From positions 54,774 through 118,773 of the forward strand of contig NZ_SUTJ01000006.1 in assembly GCF_015062915.1 (NCBI RefSeq): 64,000 bases of DNA. The letters are read 5' to 3'. The notes below the pieces were generated by a model. It did not search any database and was not told the DNA's origin. It was given only the letters and a program-made list of their open reading frames with translations. Made by a program: the position numbers and the translations under genes. Origin of the DNA: Methanobrevibacter thaueri. GTDB lineage: Archaea > Methanobacteriota > Methanobacteria > Methanobacteriales > Methanobacteriaceae. Below, piece after piece: positions 7,936-15,932 of this stretch; position 1 is the first letter of the stretch, and every line of letters begins with the position of its first letter.

Positions 7936-8454
7936 ATGTCTGATTTTGAAGAAATAATCAATACAAGAAGAAGCATTCGTGAATATGCTGATAAGGAAGT
8001 TAGTGATGATGATATTTTAAAAATCATTAAGGCAGGAATGCAGGCGCCAGGTTCAAGGCTTGGAGCTGAACCTTGGGAGTTTGTAGTGGTTAAAAACAAG
8101 GATACCCTTGCAAAACTCGGTGAAATTAAACCTAGAGTAACCAACGCGCCAGTTGCAATTGTTCTTGTGGCCAATATTGAAAGGTCATTTTATAAATTAG
8201 TATGGCAACAGGACATGGGAGCTGCTGCTGAAAACATGCTGCTTGAAGCGGTAAACCTTGGATTGGGTGCATTGTGGAATGGTGTTGCACCTGAAGAGGA
8301 AAGAATGGAGGCAATCGGTAAAATCATTGGAATTGATGATATAACTGAAACCAAGCCTTACTGTATAATTACAATAGGATACCCTGCCGACGGCTGGGAA
8401 AACAAGTTCATGGACAAGTTTGATGAGGAAAGAATACACTATGAAAAATACTAA
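7936..8454 (+). CDS. Nitroreductase-family FMN protein
   Basis: A 172-residue nitroreductase. FEEIINTRRSIREY is the N-terminal FMN-phosphate motif, GMQAPGSRLGAEPWEF the second conserved segment, and GLGALWNGV the third. It should reduce a nitro, quinone or flavin-like substrate with NAD(P)H. The ATG at 7936 has no SD; a TATA-like TTATTTATATGA at about 7904-7915 places transcription start at or near the ATG, so the mRNA may be leaderless. The stop overlaps the start of the aminotransferase gene by 14 bases, so the two are co-transcribed. Confidence 0.85.
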   Translation: MSDFEEIINTRRSIREYADKEVSDDDILKIIKAGMQAPGSRLGAEPWEFVVVKNKDTLAKLGEIKPRVTNAPVAIVLVANIERSFYKLVWQQDMGAAAENMLLEAVNLGLGALWNGVAPEEERMEAIGKIIGIDDITETKPYCIITIGYPADGWENKFMDKFDEERIHYEKY

Positions 8455-9616
8455 GTACGACTTTGAAAGTGTTGTGGACAGGCACAACACCGATTCAGTC
8501 AAATGGGATTTATTTGATGATGATTTGCCGATGTGGGTGGCGGACATGGACTTCAAGGTGGCTCCAAAAATCAGCGAAGCCATCCTAGAAAGGGCCAATC
8601 ACCCAGTATACGGCTATACCATAGTCACTGATGAGCTTTTTGATGCATACATCAGTTGGTGGGACAGAAGATATGGCTTGAAAATGTCTCGTGAGGATAT
8701 GGCATATGCAATGGGAGTGATGCCGTCAATATCATCAATGATCAGGTGCCTGACTGATGTTGGCGATGAGATATTAATTCAAACACCTGTTTATCATGTC
8801 TTTTTCTATGTCATTGAGGAAAATGACAGGAAAGTGTTGGAGAATGAATTGATTTTTGAAAACGGCGAGTATAAAATCGATTTTGATGACTTGGATGAGA
8901 AACTGTCAAAAGTCAAGATGATGATTTTATGCAATCCCCACAATCCGATAGGAAAAATCTGGTCACGTGAGGAACTGGACAGGATTGATGAGCTGTGCCG
9001 AAAGCATGACGTCATACTGATTTCTGATGAGATACACTGTGACCTGACAGATCCCGGTGTCAAGTACAATCCGTTCAGGGCAAATGATAATGTCATAAGG
9101 TGCCTTTCACCGTCAAAATCATTCAATATAGCAGGATATCAAAGTTCAGTGGTTCATGCAACAAACCCTGAGCTATTGGAAAAGATAAAATCTCAAATTC
9201 ACATTGACAATTCAGACTCATGCAACGTTTTTGCAACAACTGCTGTTCGATCAGCATACAATGAATCCGAGGACTGGCTGGAGGAGCTTAGGGAAGTCCT
9301 GTATGAAAACAAGCAGATTGTCAGGGATTACCTATCTGAAGAGCTTCCAATAGTCAAGTTGATTGAATGTGATGCCACATACCTGTTGTGGCTTGACTGT
9401 TCAGCTTTAAACACTCCATCAAAGGCATTGTCTGAATTCTTAAGGCAGAATCAGGGATTGTTCATCTCAGCAGGTTCCGATTTCGGCCAATGCGGAGACA
9501 ATTTCCTGAGGATGAATATAGCATGCCCTCAAAAGTTATTAAAGGAAGGGTTGGATAAGCTTAAGGCTGGTGTAATTGCCTTAAACAACATAAACAGACT
9601 ATCTAAAAATATATAG
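8441..9616 (+). CDS. MalY/PatB-type PLP enzyme (cystathionine beta-lyase / aminotransferase)
   Basis: 391 residues of the fold-type I MalY/PatB subgroup. The N-terminal DNTDSVKWD-like segment and LPMWVADMDF are hallmarks, ISDEIHCDL holds the PLP pyridine-binding Asp, and Lys226 in SPSKSFNIAGYQ is the Schiff-base lysine. Members cleave C-S bonds of cystathionine or cysteine conjugates, or act as aminotransferases. The ATG at 8441 is chosen over an earlier one at 8420 because alignment-type features begin at KYDFESVVDRHNT and GAGG lies upstream. It is translationally coupled to the nitroreductase, hinting at joint metabolism of a sulfur or amino compound. Confidence 0.85.
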   Translation: MKNTKYDFESVVDRHNTDSVKWDLFDDDLPMWVADMDFKVAPKISEAILERANHPVYGYTIVTDELFDAYISWWDRRYGLKMSREDMAYAMGVMPSISSMIRCLTDVGDEILIQTPVYHVFFYVIEENDRKVLENELIFENGEYKIDFDDLDEKLSKVKMMILCNPHNPIGKIWSREELDRIDELCRKHDVILISDEIHCDLTDPGVKYNPFRANDNVIRCLSPSKSFNIAGYQSSVVHATNPELLEKIKSQIHIDNSDSCNVFATTAVRSAYNESEDWLEELREVLYENKQIVRDYLSEELPIVKLIECDATYLLWLDCSALNTPSKALSEFLRQNQGLFISAGSDFGQCGDNFLRMNIACPQKLLKEGLDKLKAGVIALNNINRLSKNI

Positions 9617-9626
9617 GGGGAGTTAT

Positions 9627-9734
9627 ATGAAGACATGTCCTCGTTGCGGTTCAATACTGGCTGATAATGAGCCATATTGTGACAACTGCGGTTTTGACCC
9701 TGATTTTGACAGTGATGATTGGGAAGATGAATGA
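9627..9734 (+). CDS. 35-residue zinc-ribbon microprotein
   Basis: A short gene with SD GGGGGAG eleven bases after the aminotransferase stop. It encodes 35 residues: MKTCPRCGSI, then YCDNCGFDP, then an Asp/Glu-rich tail. The paired CxxC knuckles form a minimal zinc ribbon. Such tiny ribbons are often conserved in archaea but lack known roles; an adaptor or metal-chaperone role for the upstream enzymes is only a guess. Confidence 0.6.
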   Translation: MKTCPRCGSILADNEPYCDNCGFDPDFDSDDWEDE

Positions 9735-9809
9735 ACATATTCATCTAATCCATTTTTTTTTAAATAAATAAGCTAAATTTAAATAATCTAAACAAAAAAA
9801 TTAATTATC

Positions 9810-9959
9810 ATGAAGAAAGGTTTGAAGATTTTGTTTTGTTTTATTGTCATTTCTGGTGGGTTGTGCATATGCAAGTGATGAAAACTCAACCGAAATCATT
9901 GAAGTTCAAGACGAAGAATTAATCGAAAGCATTAACTTTAACATTATTGTGCAAGAATT
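9810..9959 (+). pseudogene. 5' remnant of a secreted protein gene, frameshifted and cut by the TnpB element
   Basis: ATG 9810 starts a signal peptide (MKKGLKILFCFIV). The frame runs to a stop at 9876-9878, but a shift near 9845 restores a coherent continuation (SFLVGCAYASDENSTEII) up to the left end of the TnpB element. The mature N-terminus, acidic and Ser/Asn-rich, resembles the start of methanobacterial surface proteins. The gene is dead twice over: a frameshift in the signal peptide and the insertion. Its other part may be the fragment at 11522-11905. Confidence 0.6.
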
Positions 9960-10131
9960 CTCCGGCTTCTTTAAGCCGGGAGATGAATTGCACTTTTAAG
10001 GGGTTTTGTTGAATTTTTAGAATTTTTTTGCAAAATAAAAAAATATGCCGTATTACTTTCCAAATGCTCTTAGATAAACTCTATTTATTATAAATGTATA
10101 TAAGTTGTTATAAGAAAAAGAAAACATATTC

Positions 10132-10156
10132 TTTTTTTGATGTTTAATCAAAAAAA
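10132..10156 (+). other. Perfect hairpin in the element's left noncoding region
   Basis: TTTTTTTGAT (10132-10141) and ATCAAAAAAA (10147-10156) form a 10 bp stem with a 5-base loop, upstream of tnpB and downstream of a TATA-like GTATATAAG (about 10096-10104). It could attenuate tnpB transcription or block read-through from outside. Confidence 0.4.
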
Positions 10157-10234
10157 TCAAAATCTATGTTTTTTTTTCGAGTATACAAATAAAATTAATG
10201 AGATCTTTGTCTAAAAAAGTGTGGGGAGCATATT

Positions 10235-11494
10235 ATGGTTGATAAAACTTTTATTTTGACCGATAAGATTGAGTTTGTCCCTGATGAGAATTTAGAAGGG
10301 GAATTAAATTTCAATTTACGGGCAACCGGTTACGTATTCAACAAAACATTAGAATACAGCATTTACCGTGAAAACCTAGTCAAAGAATTTGGAATAGGAA
10401 AAACATGTAAAATCAACCGTAATTACACACAAAAAATCGTAAGAAATCTAAAAAAACAAAAACCATTCCTGAAAAAAGCAGAATCCACTTGTATCCAGGC
10501 ATCCACCGACCGTTTAATAAAAGCATATGAAGGATTCTATGATGGAAGAACTGGACGCCCTAAATTCAAGTCCCTTAAAAAAAATCCTGTACGATCCATC
10601 ACACTCAGAAACAACGAATATAAAACTAAAACTGGAATAAAAGGATCTATAAGATGGGAAGGTAATAAATTACGCTTAAACAAACTTGGATACATTGAAG
10701 TCAAACATAAGCGAGACATTGATGGTAAGATCAAAGAAGCTACAATCCTAAAAGAAAACGGAAAATGGTTCGTGTGTATAACATATGAAGTAGAAAAAAT
10801 ACAACCCAGGGAAACATTTTCTGGCCCGTCTTTATATGTGGGCATAGATGTGGGATTAACAGACTTCCTAACATTTTCCAACGGAAAAGTTATACCTAAA
10901 CCTGATTTAAAACGAATAAACGGTAGAATACAATATTACAATCAAAAACTGGCACGACAAAAGGAAGGTGGTTCCAACTGGAAAAAAACACTAAAAAAAC
11001 TACACCGATGGATAAACAAGAAAAACAATGTCGTCAATGACTATTATCATAAAATATCTTATAATATTGTAAAACACTGTGAATTCATAGCAATGGAAAC
11101 ATTAAACATACGAGGAATGATACGTGCACGTAATTTAAGCAGAAGCATTCATGAAATCGGATGGGGAAAACTCATTGAAATGATACGATACAAAGCAGAA
11201 TGGTACGGACGTGAATTCGTACAAATCAATCGATGGTTCCCTTCCAGTAAAAGATGCAATGTTTGTGGTGAAATAAATCATGGTTTAGGTCGTGATGAAA
11301 GAGAATGGGAATGTCCACGCTGCCATAGCATACTTCAAAGAGATGTTAATGCTGCAAAAAATATTTTAGACGAAGCTCTACGCGCCACTGGTTCAATGGT
11401 GCTATGCTTAGTAGATTTCATACCTATTGGTCAAGGAAAATTCGAATATTATTACGAATGGAAATGCTTTGACGAAACAATGGGTATGGCCTAA
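10235..11494 (+). CDS. tnpB: TnpB, RNA-guided RuvC nuclease of an IS605-family element
   Basis: 419 residues with an intact RuvC domain: Asp205 in GIDVGLTD, Glu288 in AMETLNIRG and Asp370 in RDVNAAKNI, with the zinc knuckles Cys341/Cys344 and Cys360/Cys363 between the last two. The N-terminal half has the TnpB helix-turn-helix and wedge region, with the conserved GRPKFKS. TnpB proteins are ancestors of Cas12 and use an omega RNA from the element's right end to cut DNA next to a short target motif, helping the element persist. The ATG follows SD GGGGAG. The catalytic set is complete, so the protein is probably active. Confidence 0.93.
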   Translation: MVDKTFILTDKIEFVPDENLEGELNFNLRATGYVFNKTLEYSIYRENLVKEFGIGKTCKINRNYTQKIVRNLKKQKPFLKKAESTCIQASTDRLIKAYEGFYDGRTGRPKFKSLKKNPVRSITLRNNEYKTKTGIKGSIRWEGNKLRLNKLGYIEVKHKRDIDGKIKEATILKENGKWFVCITYEVEKIQPRETFSGPSLYVGIDVGLTDFLTFSNGKVIPKPDLKRINGRIQYYNQKLARQKEGGSNWKKTLKKLHRWINKKNNVVNDYYHKISYNIVKHCEFIAMETLNIRGMIRARNLSRSIHEIGWGKLIEMIRYKAEWYGREFVQINRWFPSSKRCNVCGEINHGLGRDEREWECPRCHSILQRDVNAAKNILDEALRATGSMVLCLVDFIPIGQGKFEYYYEWKCFDETMGMA

Positions 11495-11530
11495 GAATCT
11501 CCAGCTTCTACAAGCGGGAGAGGTTCAAAC
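11340..11530 (+). ncRNA. Candidate omega (reRNA) guide scaffold of the TnpB element
   Basis: In studied TnpB systems the guide RNA comes from the 3' end of tnpB through the right end, and the bases just outside the element act as guide. Here the right-end hairpin at 11499-11520 lies five bases past the tnpB stop, and the guide would begin at about 11521-11530 (GTTCAAACAGATATAACTTC). The 5' limit is a guess; no promoter was seen. Confidence 0.45.
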
Positions 11531-11905
11531 AGATATAACTTCAAGGCAGAATATTTCTACACAGACTCATTTAACAGTGCTTTGAAGCAACTGAAAAAGG
11601 GCGGAGCCGCACTGATTGCGTTTCTTCCAAATCATTACGTGTCAGTTATAGATATAAGTAATAACGGAAAGAAGATATTGGTCAGCAATTCCTACGGTAA
11701 ATACAATGTAGGTGGAAACAGCAAGGTGCCTACAAACTGGGTTTCAGTTAAATATTTCAAATCCAAGTTTGCAGGAGTTGGATTGGTTGTCAAGCTCAAG
11801 TACAAGATGTCTAAAAGTAAAAAAGCCGAAATGAAAAACTTCTACAACAGCATGGGTCCTAAATGGCAGAGGCAAAATGTCCATGAAAGGATAATTAACA
11901 CATGA
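11522..11905 (+). pseudogene. 3' remnant of a C39-like cysteine peptidase domain protein
   Basis: The frame from the element's right edge gives RGSNRYNFKAEYFY, then ALKQLKKGGAALIAFLPNHY, and stops at 11903-11905. Gly-Gly-x-x-x-I/L-x-x-x-x-x-x-H-Y/F followed by VSVIDISNNGKKILVSNSYG is the His-containing second half of papain/C39-type peptidase domains in methanobacterial surface proteins. The expected catalytic Cys half is absent from both sides of the element, so DNA was lost as well as interrupted. A TTG at 11582 could start a 107-residue product, but a lone half-domain without a secretion signal is unlikely to work. Confidence 0.6.
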
Positions 11906-12067
11906 TTTTTCAGGGCTGTCAATTAGGTCATAAGTAGTATTTTTTACTTTTTTTGATTGTTTTTGGGTTTTTTAATCAAAGTTTTTTTGAGTATTCTTGC
12001 AATATTGCGATAAAAAGACGAAATGAAGACCTAACAAACTGACATCGCCTTTTTTAAAAATATTCAA

Positions 12068-12082
12068 AATTATTTATACATT
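12068..12082 (+). promoter_or_regulatory. TATA box for the first beta-helix/papain gene
   Basis: AATTATTTATACAT at about 12068-12081 puts transcription start near 12100, giving a 5' leader of about 20 bases with AAGG before the ATG at 12120. Confidence 0.45.
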
Positions 12083-12119
12083 GATGAATAAAAACTTAAT
12101 CATATAAAGGTAGATAATT

Positions 12120-15100
12120 ATGAAGTTTTATAAGATAAGCATAATCTTTCTATTTTTATTCATTGTATCTATAGGGGTTGTTTGTGCTGAAGATGCTAAT
12201 CACACAACACAGGATGCTCTTGAAATAAGTGAAGGCGACGTTGCCCTGGAAGCTTCCGAGGCAACATATACTGATTTAGGAGATCAAATAAAGGCCGCTA
12301 CTGATTCAACAGTAAAATTAGAAAATGATTATAAGTATAATGACAGTGATAAACTGTATATAAATTTAAACCACTTGAATTTAACCATTGATGGTAACGA
12401 AAAATCAATCGATGGGAACAATAAAGCTGGTTTTTTGAAAATTTCTAATCATAGTAATGTAATAATTAAAAATCTTTTTGTGAAAAATTGTAATAATACA
12501 GCCATTATTGTTGGTAACTCAAAGTTGACTCTCATCAACGTAACATTTGAAAATAACCATGATGAGGAAAGCGGAGCGGCAGTTTATGCAAGAGGTTCTA
12601 ATGTAACCTCAACAGACACTAAATTCCTGAATAATTACGCTTTTTATGGTTCTGCAATATATTCCACTTTATCTAATGTAACTATAAACAATGGGTTGTT
12701 TAAAAATGATAATCCTGTAGTTTGGAGCCTGATTAGGGGATCTGGAAGTGTATTAGAAATTAACAATACCATTTTTGCAAACACAACATCCAAATATGCG
12801 ACTGCAATCTATAATAATGGGGTTACTATCATTAAAAAATCAAAATTCCTTAATCTATCTGCAAATGTTACAGCGGGTGCAATTGCAGTTAAGGGAAGCG
12901 CTTTTACTTTTACAACCATTGATGATTGTCAGTTCATAAATGTCACTTCCTCAAGAAATGGTGGAGCACTTTACCTGGATATTGCTGGAGATTCAGAAGA
13001 ATCTTCTGGAATAGTTTCAATCAACAACACTCTATTTAAAAATTGTTCCTCTGAGTTTGGTGGTGCTGTGCTTCAATTGGATGGAAGTTTAAATATTTTT
13101 AATTCCCAATTTGAAGACAATTCTGCCGTTGAGAATGGTGGAGCTGTTTACACATCATATGCAAATCTGATAATCAAAAACACTACTTTCACAGGAAATA
13201 ATGCCAGCACCGATAACGGTTGGGGAGGCGCAGTATTTTTTGATAAAGGCATCATAATTGTTGATGATTCCACATTTAAGAATAATGGAGCTAAAGAAGG
13301 AGCAGCAATCTTTAGCTATGATGGTAATTATCAAATCAAAAACTCCAAATTTGAAAACAACGCCAATGAGGACATTCACACTTACTTTGATGTAAAGAAT
13401 TCAAAAATATCAAATTGTGGCAATGTTAAAAAGGTTATAAACTCCACAAAGTATCCTTATGATGTAAGGTATAGTGGAAATAGAATTGTATTGAACCGTA
13501 CTGAAATTAAAGGTTCAGCTAATGATCCATACTTTAACTTGAATGATTTGGGTTTGGTGACTCCTGTTAGGAATCAAGGTTCAATGGGAGCCTGCTGGGC
13601 ATTCGGTGCCGCTGGTGCTTTTGAGTCAGCATTCAAGATTGCAACAAACATTACAATTGATGTTTCTGAAAACAATATCCAGAACATGGGATTGAGATAC
13701 TCCATTTTTGGTTCATCAGAATTCGGGGAAGCCGGAACATATTTCATGAGTGCTGCACACTTCCTAAGCTGGCTTGGAGCAATCAATTCAGAAGATGATA
13801 CTTATGATGAACTTGGTAAGATTTCAGCATTGAGCTTCTCACCAAATGCGTATCATATTGTTGATGCAATCTTTGTGGATGTAACCAACAGAACAGCTTT
13901 AAAAGAGGCTTTGGTTAAATATGGTGCTTTAAACTTATTTGTTTTCGGTGCAGATTCCAATAATAAGTTTTATAACGACACTACTCATGCCCAATATACT
14001 TATGGAAACCATAGTGGAAACCACTATGTCACCCTTGTCGGGTGGAATGACACATTTTCAAGGAATAATTTTATAGAGGATCCTGGTTATGATGGTGCAT
14101 GGATTTGTAAAAACAGCTGGGGAACTGGCTGGGGTGACAATGGATTCTACTACCTTTCATACTATGACGTTGCATTAAACGATTCAGAAGCGGTCGGTTT
14201 CATTATAGAAAACACAGAACCATATGAAAAACTCTACCAAAACGAGCTTGGAGGTTGCGATAAATATGATAAAGAGTACACTGAGTATGCTGACACATTT
14301 GTAAGCCAAGATGGGGACATCATTGCTGCTGTCGGAACATTCTTTGAAAAGGCAAACTCTCCTTACACCATTTCAATTTATGTTAATGACTATAAGGTTT
14401 ACAGCCAAAGCGGCAGGTCACGTCATGCAGGATACAATACAATCAAGCTTAACAATTATGTGGCTATTGAAGACGGGTCAGTGTTCCGTATCAATATAAA
14501 GTCCACTTCAACACCGGTACTTACAAACACAAGACAGCACATATTAACAAACAACTCATTTGTTGTAGAAGACGGTAGTTATGATTTCTTCAAAAATGCC
14601 GTTGTGCCAATCAAGGTTTACACTTATCATACTTATCTGCAGGTTCCAAACATCGTTTCCTATAAAGGTAACGGCAATGTGGTGCTCAACATTATCGGGT
14701 CTGCTGTAGGCGATGTTATTGTTAACTTCAATGGTTCAACCACTGTCTTGACTCTTGAGGACGGTAATGCCAGCATTGATCTTGGCGTCTTGCCTGTTGG
14801 GGATTATGTTGTATCAATCTATTATAATAATTCCGTATTCATAAGCCATGTCAAGGTCTTCGAGACAACCATTGATTGCGGTGATTCAAATACAGCGACC
14901 TTTGCATACAATACTGACTTCACATTCACTGTAAAATTGGTGGATTGTCAAGGCCAACCAATTAAAAACACTGAAATACCTGTAAAATTTGATGGTGAAA
15001 CAGTAAAAGGATTGAAAACAGACGAAAACGGTTATCTTGATGTCACAATATTTGCAGGAAATACTATCGGAAAACATTATCTTGACTATGTAAACCCAGT

Positions 15101-15674
15101 AAGCAAAGAGTCCCTGAGGGTGACACTCAATATCGTTTCAAGATTTGCCGGAAACGCCAATGTCAACATGTACTACTTCGACGGACACACATTCAAAGTT
15201 CGCATCAGGAATAATGATGGTAATTTTGCAGGAAGCGGTGAAGTCGTAACCATCAAAATCGGCAAAAAATCATTCAAGGTGAAAACAGACAAGAAAGGTT
15301 ATGCAACCTTGAAGATTCCTAGCACAATAAAACCTGGAAAATACACAATATCCGCATCATATGTCGGCCAAACAGTCAAAAACAAGTTGACAGTAAAACA
15401 GGTTCTCAAGCTCACCAAGGTTAATGTCAAAAAGTCCGCTAAAAAATTGGTATTGAAGGCAACCTTGAAAAACGGCAAAAAGGCACTCAAGTCCAAGAAG
15501 GTGACATTCAAGTTCAACGGCAAAAAATACACTGCAAAAACCAACAAGAAGGGAATTGCAAAAGTCACCGTTAAAAAATCAGTGCTTAATAAACTGAAAG
15601 TTGGCAAGAAGGTAACCTATCAGGTAACATACTTGAAGGACACTGTAAAAAGAACTGTAAAAGTAAAAAGGTAG
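12120..15674 (+). CDS. Secreted adhesin-like protein with papain-family (C1A) peptidase domain, ALP 1
   Basis: 1184 residues. A signal peptide occupies about residues 1-24 (IIFLFLFIVSIGVVCAED). Residues about 60-450 are Asn-rich parallel beta-helix repeats (NNTxFxNNxAxxGGA units, Chlam_PMP-like). A papain domain follows: QGSMGACWAF with Cys492 and its oxyanion Gln, GNHYVTLVGW with His635 and KNSWGTGWG with Asn665, a full C1A triad. Ig-like (Big/invasin-like) domains at about 850-1090 lead to a very Lys-rich C-terminus. No pseudomurein-binding repeats or membrane anchor were seen; the basic tail may hold the protein to the wall. A role in cutting peptide cross-links or host and feed proteins is inferred. 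Confidence 0.85.
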   Translation: MKFYKISIIFLFLFIVSIGVVCAEDANHTTQDALEISEGDVALEASEATYTDLGDQIKAATDSTVKLENDYKYNDSDKLYINLNHLNLTIDGNEKSIDGNNKAGFLKISNHSNVIIKNLFVKNCNNTAIIVGNSKLTLINVTFENNHDEESGAAVYARGSNVTSTDTKFLNNYAFYGSAIYSTLSNVTINNGLFKNDNPVVWSLIRGSGSVLEINNTIFANTTSKYATAIYNNGVTIIKKSKFLNLSANVTAGAIAVKGSAFTFTTIDDCQFINVTSSRNGGALYLDIAGDSEESSGIVSINNTLFKNCSSEFGGAVLQLDGSLNIFNSQFEDNSAVENGGAVYTSYANLIIKNTTFTGNNASTDNGWGGAVFFDKGIIIVDDSTFKNNGAKEGAAIFSYDGNYQIKNSKFENNANEDIHTYFDVKNSKISNCGNVKKVINSTKYPYDVRYSGNRIVLNRTEIKGSANDPYFNLNDLGLVTPVRNQGSMGACWAFGAAGAFESAFKIATNITIDVSENNIQNMGLRYSIFGSSEFGEAGTYFMSAAHFLSWLGAINSEDDTYDELGKISALSFSPNAYHIVDAIFVDVTNRTALKEALVKYGALNLFVFGADSNNKFYNDTTHAQYTYGNHSGNHYVTLVGWNDTFSRNNFIEDPGYDGAWICKNSWGTGWGDNGFYYLSYYDVALNDSEAVGFIIENTEPYEKLYQNELGGCDKYDKEYTEYADTFVSQDGDIIAAVGTFFEKANSPYTISIYVNDYKVYSQSGRSRHAGYNTIKLNNYVAIEDGSVFRINIKSTSTPVLTNTRQHILTNNSFVVEDGSYDFFKNAVVPIKVYTYHTYLQVPNIVSYKGNGNVVLNIIGSAVGDVIVNFNGSTTVLTLEDGNASIDLGVLPVGDYVVSIYYNNSVFISHVKVFETTIDCGDSNTATFAYNTDFTFTVKLVDCQGQPIKNTEIPVKFDGETVKGLKTDENGYLDVTIFAGNTIGKHYLDYVNPVSKESLRVTLNIVSRFAGNANVNMYYFDGHTFKVRIRNNDGNFAGSGEVVTIKIGKKSFKVKTDKKGYATLKIPSTIKPGKYTISASYVGQTVKNKLTVKQVLKLTKVNVKKSAKKLVLKATLKNGKKALKSKKVTFKFNGKKYTAKTNKKGIAKVTVKKSVLNKLKVGKKVTYQVTYLKDTVKRTVKVKR

Positions 15675-15697
15675 ATGTTTCATCTACCATTTTTTTC
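15670..15697 (+). terminator. ALP 1 terminator spanning the stop codon
   Basis: GGTAGATG (15670-15677) and CATCTACC (15681-15688) form a perfect 8 bp stem with a TTT loop, followed by seven Ts. The TAG stop (15672-15674) lies in the 5' arm. Confidence 0.75.
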
Positions 15698-15932
15698 TAT
15701 TTTTCAAAAGCTATTTTTAATCAAATCCATGATTAATTAAAACATGGTTTCATTGGTCATCTATAATTTTACACTAGCTATTTTTTCATTACCTATGATG
15801 ATTAAAAAGAAAATATCTTATTTAATTTTGTGATTATATTCACTAAAACATTTTTTGCCTTAATGATTAAATTATCATATATTTCTGTAAAATTTATTAT
15901 TCAAAAAGGATAAATTATTTTTTGAGGATATG

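Larger units (their letters stand above)
9955..11525 (+). mobile_element. IS200/IS605-family (IS1341-like) TnpB-only element
   Basis: The element is bounded by two related subterminal hairpins. The left hairpin at 9960-9982 has CCGGCTT and AAGCCGG around a CTTT loop. The right hairpin at 11499-11520 has CTCCAGCTT and AAGCGGGAG around CTAC, with one mismatch. Both are preceded by AAGAAT. Between them are a 250 bp leader and an intact tnpB; no tnpA is present, so it would need a transposase from elsewhere. Exact ends are uncertain by about 10 bases: this family makes no target duplication or inverted terminal repeats. It sits in a secreted-protein pseudogene. Confidence 0.75.

Noticed and set aside
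10181..10190. GTATACAAAT upstream of tnpB matching the site near 6326
   Set aside because: A single 10-base match in A+T-rich DNA can arise by chance; I mention it but do not call a shared operator.
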